Below are positions 62,626-64,000 of a DNA stretch of 64,000 nt, in pieces. The DNA comes from Collinsella sp. TM10-22 (GTDB lineage: Bacteria; Actinomycetota; Coriobacteriia; Coriobacteriales; Coriobacteriaceae). Each line of letters opens with the position of its first letter. Position 1 is the first letter of the stretch. The position numbers and the translations under genes were made by a program. The notes under the pieces are model-generated. The model had not been told where the DNA came from and ran no database searches. It saw nothing but the letters and a program-made list of their open reading frames with translations. Location: NCBI RefSeq assembly GCF_003466125.1, contig NZ_QSOC01000003.1, positions 124,001 through 188,000 on the forward strand, in the 5' to 3' direction.

Positions 62626-64000
62626 ATGGCGGAGATTCCGCAGTTGTACACCTGTGCTGGCGGCGGGCAACGCCTGATGGTGGACGGCCGGCCCTATACG
62701 CTGTTTGCGGGCGAGTGCCATAACTCCGCCTCGGGTGGGCGCCGCGCTTTTGCGGATGCTCTCGATCGCGCGCGGGCGCTCGGTATGAATACCGTGCTCG
62801 CCCCGGTTACCTGGGAGCTTTTGGAGCCCGCAGAGGGCGAGTTTGACTTTGGCCAAGTGGACATGATGCTCGAGCTTGCCCGCGAGCGCGGGCTGCACCT
62901 GGGCGTGCTGTGGTTTGGCGCGTACAAAAATGCGCAGTGCTACTATGCGCCCGCGTGGGTCAAACGCGATATCGAGCGTTTTCGCCGTGCGCAGATGGTG
63001 CCCGGGCAGAACAAGGTTCGCTATGCCGAGTTCCATAACTTTGAGATCACGGCGCTTTCGCTCTATTGCGAGGAGACGCGCGCGGCGGATGCCGGCGCCT
63101 ACGCGGCTTTGATGGCGCACCTGCGCGAGGTGGATGCGCAAGATCATACGGTGATACTCGTGCAGGTAGAAAACGAGTGCGGCCAGATGGTCGCGGCACG
63201 TGAGCACTCGCCTTGGGCGGATGCCGCCTTTGCGGAGAGCGTGCCTACGGAGCTGATCGAGGCGCTTGCGGTCGATCCTACCTCCCTGGCGTCTGAGCTT
63301 GCGGAAGCCCTTGAAGCGGGCGCCGGCTCTGGTTCGTGGGAACAGGTTTTTGGCGAGCATGCCGAGGAGATGTTTACCACCTACCACATGGCTCGCTACG
63401 TGGAGACGGTCGCCGCAGCGGGCCGCGCCGAGCATCCGCTGCCCACGGCCTGCAATTGCTGGCTCGACAAGGGTCACAAGCCTGGGCGCTTTCCCACGGG
63501 CGGTCCCAACCTGCGCGTGATGGGCGTGTGGAAGCATGCCGCCCCGAGCATCGACATGCTGGGCCCCGATATCTACATCCCGGCGTTTTGCAAGGTCTGC
63601 GACGGATATGCGTGCGAGGACAACCCGCTCTTTATCCCCGAGACCGCGACGCACGCCTACGCCGCCGCGCGCCAGGTCTGGGCGGTGGCCCATCACCATG
63701 CCCTGTGCTTCGCTCCTTTTGGCTACGAGGAGATGGGCGAGCCCTTTGGCGATTCGGCGGGTATTCTCTTTGGCATGGATACGAGCGACCCCGCTTTGCT
63801 CACGCCTCAGGACCGGGAGGAATATGCGGAGGTCACGCGTGGGCTGGCTCAGTTATTTGAACTTGCCGAGGACGATGCCGCGTACGCGACGCTCGATGCC
63901 GTGACGAGTGAGGTGGCAGCCGAGGGCCTGCTCGATATGGGTTCCATAGCAATTAAGGTGAGCTTTGATGAGGGTGCCCTGCCCGGTGCGTGTGCGGCCC
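62626..64000 (+). CDS. GH35-like beta-galactosidase family protein (DUF5597 type), 3' end missing
   Basis: 458 codons are visible before the window ends. The TIM barrel has the family's acid/base motif VENECG (Glu near 184) and a nucleophile candidate Glu in FIPETATHAY near 345. The start FAGECHNSASG is typical of the GH35-like DUF5597 enzymes. There is no signal peptide. It follows the GH43 gene by about 120 bases on the same strand and completes a cytoplasmic glycoside-degrading set. The ATG at 62626 follows GGAG. Confidence 0.87.
   Translation, partial: MAEIPQLYTCAGGGQRLMVDGRPYTLFAGECHNSASGGRRAFADALDRARALGMNTVLAPVTWELLEPAEGEFDFGQVDMMLELARERGLHLGVLWFGAYKNAQCYYAPAWVKRDIERFRRAQMVPGQNKVRYAEFHNFEITALSLYCEETRAADAGAYAALMAHLREVDAQDHTVILVQVENECGQMVAAREHSPWADAAFAESVPTELIEALAVDPTSLASELAEALEAGAGSGSWEQVFGEHAEEMFTTYHMARYVETVAAAGRAEHPLPTACNCWLDKGHKPGRFPTGGPNLRVMGVWKHAAPSIDMLGPDIYIPAFCKVCDGYACEDNPLFIPETATHAYAAARQVWAVAHHHALCFAPFGYEEMGEPFGDSAGILFGMDTSDPALLTPQDREEYAEVTRGLAQLFELAEDDAAYATLDAVTSEVAAEGLLDMGSIAIKVSFDEGALPGACAA

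Overview
The window looks like chromosome of a high-GC, strictly anaerobic, sugar-fermenting actinobacterium of the Coriobacteriia, most likely Collinsella or a close relative. This is inferred from codon use, the Ech-type hydrogenase, soluble flavin and iron-sulfur reductases, LuxS, the PTS and glycoside hydrolase locus and the style of the intergenic repeats. No rRNA genes, phage, CRISPR-Cas or intact insertion sequence were seen. The sequence starts in an intergenic region and ends inside a glycoside hydrolase gene.

Layout. 1-530: an initiator tRNA with promoter and terminator, then a repeat array. 534-12402: redox region with a LysR regulator, a DUF1097 membrane protein, a flavocytochrome-c-like FAD oxidoreductase, a ferredoxin/NuoG/GltD fusion, a NuoF-like iron-sulfur protein, an iron-sulfur flavoprotein, a PucR-type regulator and an old-yellow-enzyme reductase. 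12460-13964: an AAA ATPase (DUF4143) behind five 12-bp repeats at exact 23-bp spacing. 14219-17215: three related membrane-anchored surface-protein genes, all broken. 17901-24198: an orphan HTH gene and a complete group 4 (Ech) NiFe-hydrogenase operon in which echA and echB are one gene. 24488-29798: a two-component system facing a three-gene ABC exporter. 30069-38465: a DUF362 ferredoxin-like protein, an alpha/beta hydrolase, hemolysin III and CNNM-type membrane proteins, a cyanophycin-synthetase N-domain-like protein, YtxH and PRC-barrel proteins, and a NodB-fold protein without metal histidines. 38690-42018: a structured leader, an MgtE-like protein and an NRAMP-related transporter, probably for Mg2+. 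42530-44746: an OafA/SGNH acyltransferase. 44933-53098: a pentose/nucleoside catabolism region (ribokinase, nucleoside hydrolase, LacI repressor, sugar isomerase, split transketolase, FGGY kinase). 53251-55831: luxS, a DUF4867 gene and an AAA ATPase enclosed by a segmental duplication. 56223-64000: a beta-glucoside locus (LicT-like antiterminator, EIIBC, GH3, GH43 and a GH35-like enzyme).

How it works together. The redox region plausibly feeds electrons from NAD(P)H through flavin and Fe-S carriers to one or two FAD/FMN reductases acting on an unknown small molecule. Ech couples ferredoxin oxidation, H2 production and ion translocation. The sugar loci feed the pentose-phosphate and glycolytic routes.

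The strongest unexplained DNA signal is an array family seen at 374-509, 9934-10229 and 54538-54672: a 15-bp word repeated every 40 bp in alternating orientation, with about 25-bp variable spacers. Other good leads are the 23-bp-period array before the DUF4143 gene, the duplication around the ATPase at 54725-55831, the MgtE-like/NRAMP pair with its leader, and the soluble electron-transfer module at 2407-8460. Many intergenic regions also carry long inverted repeats of 100-230 bp.
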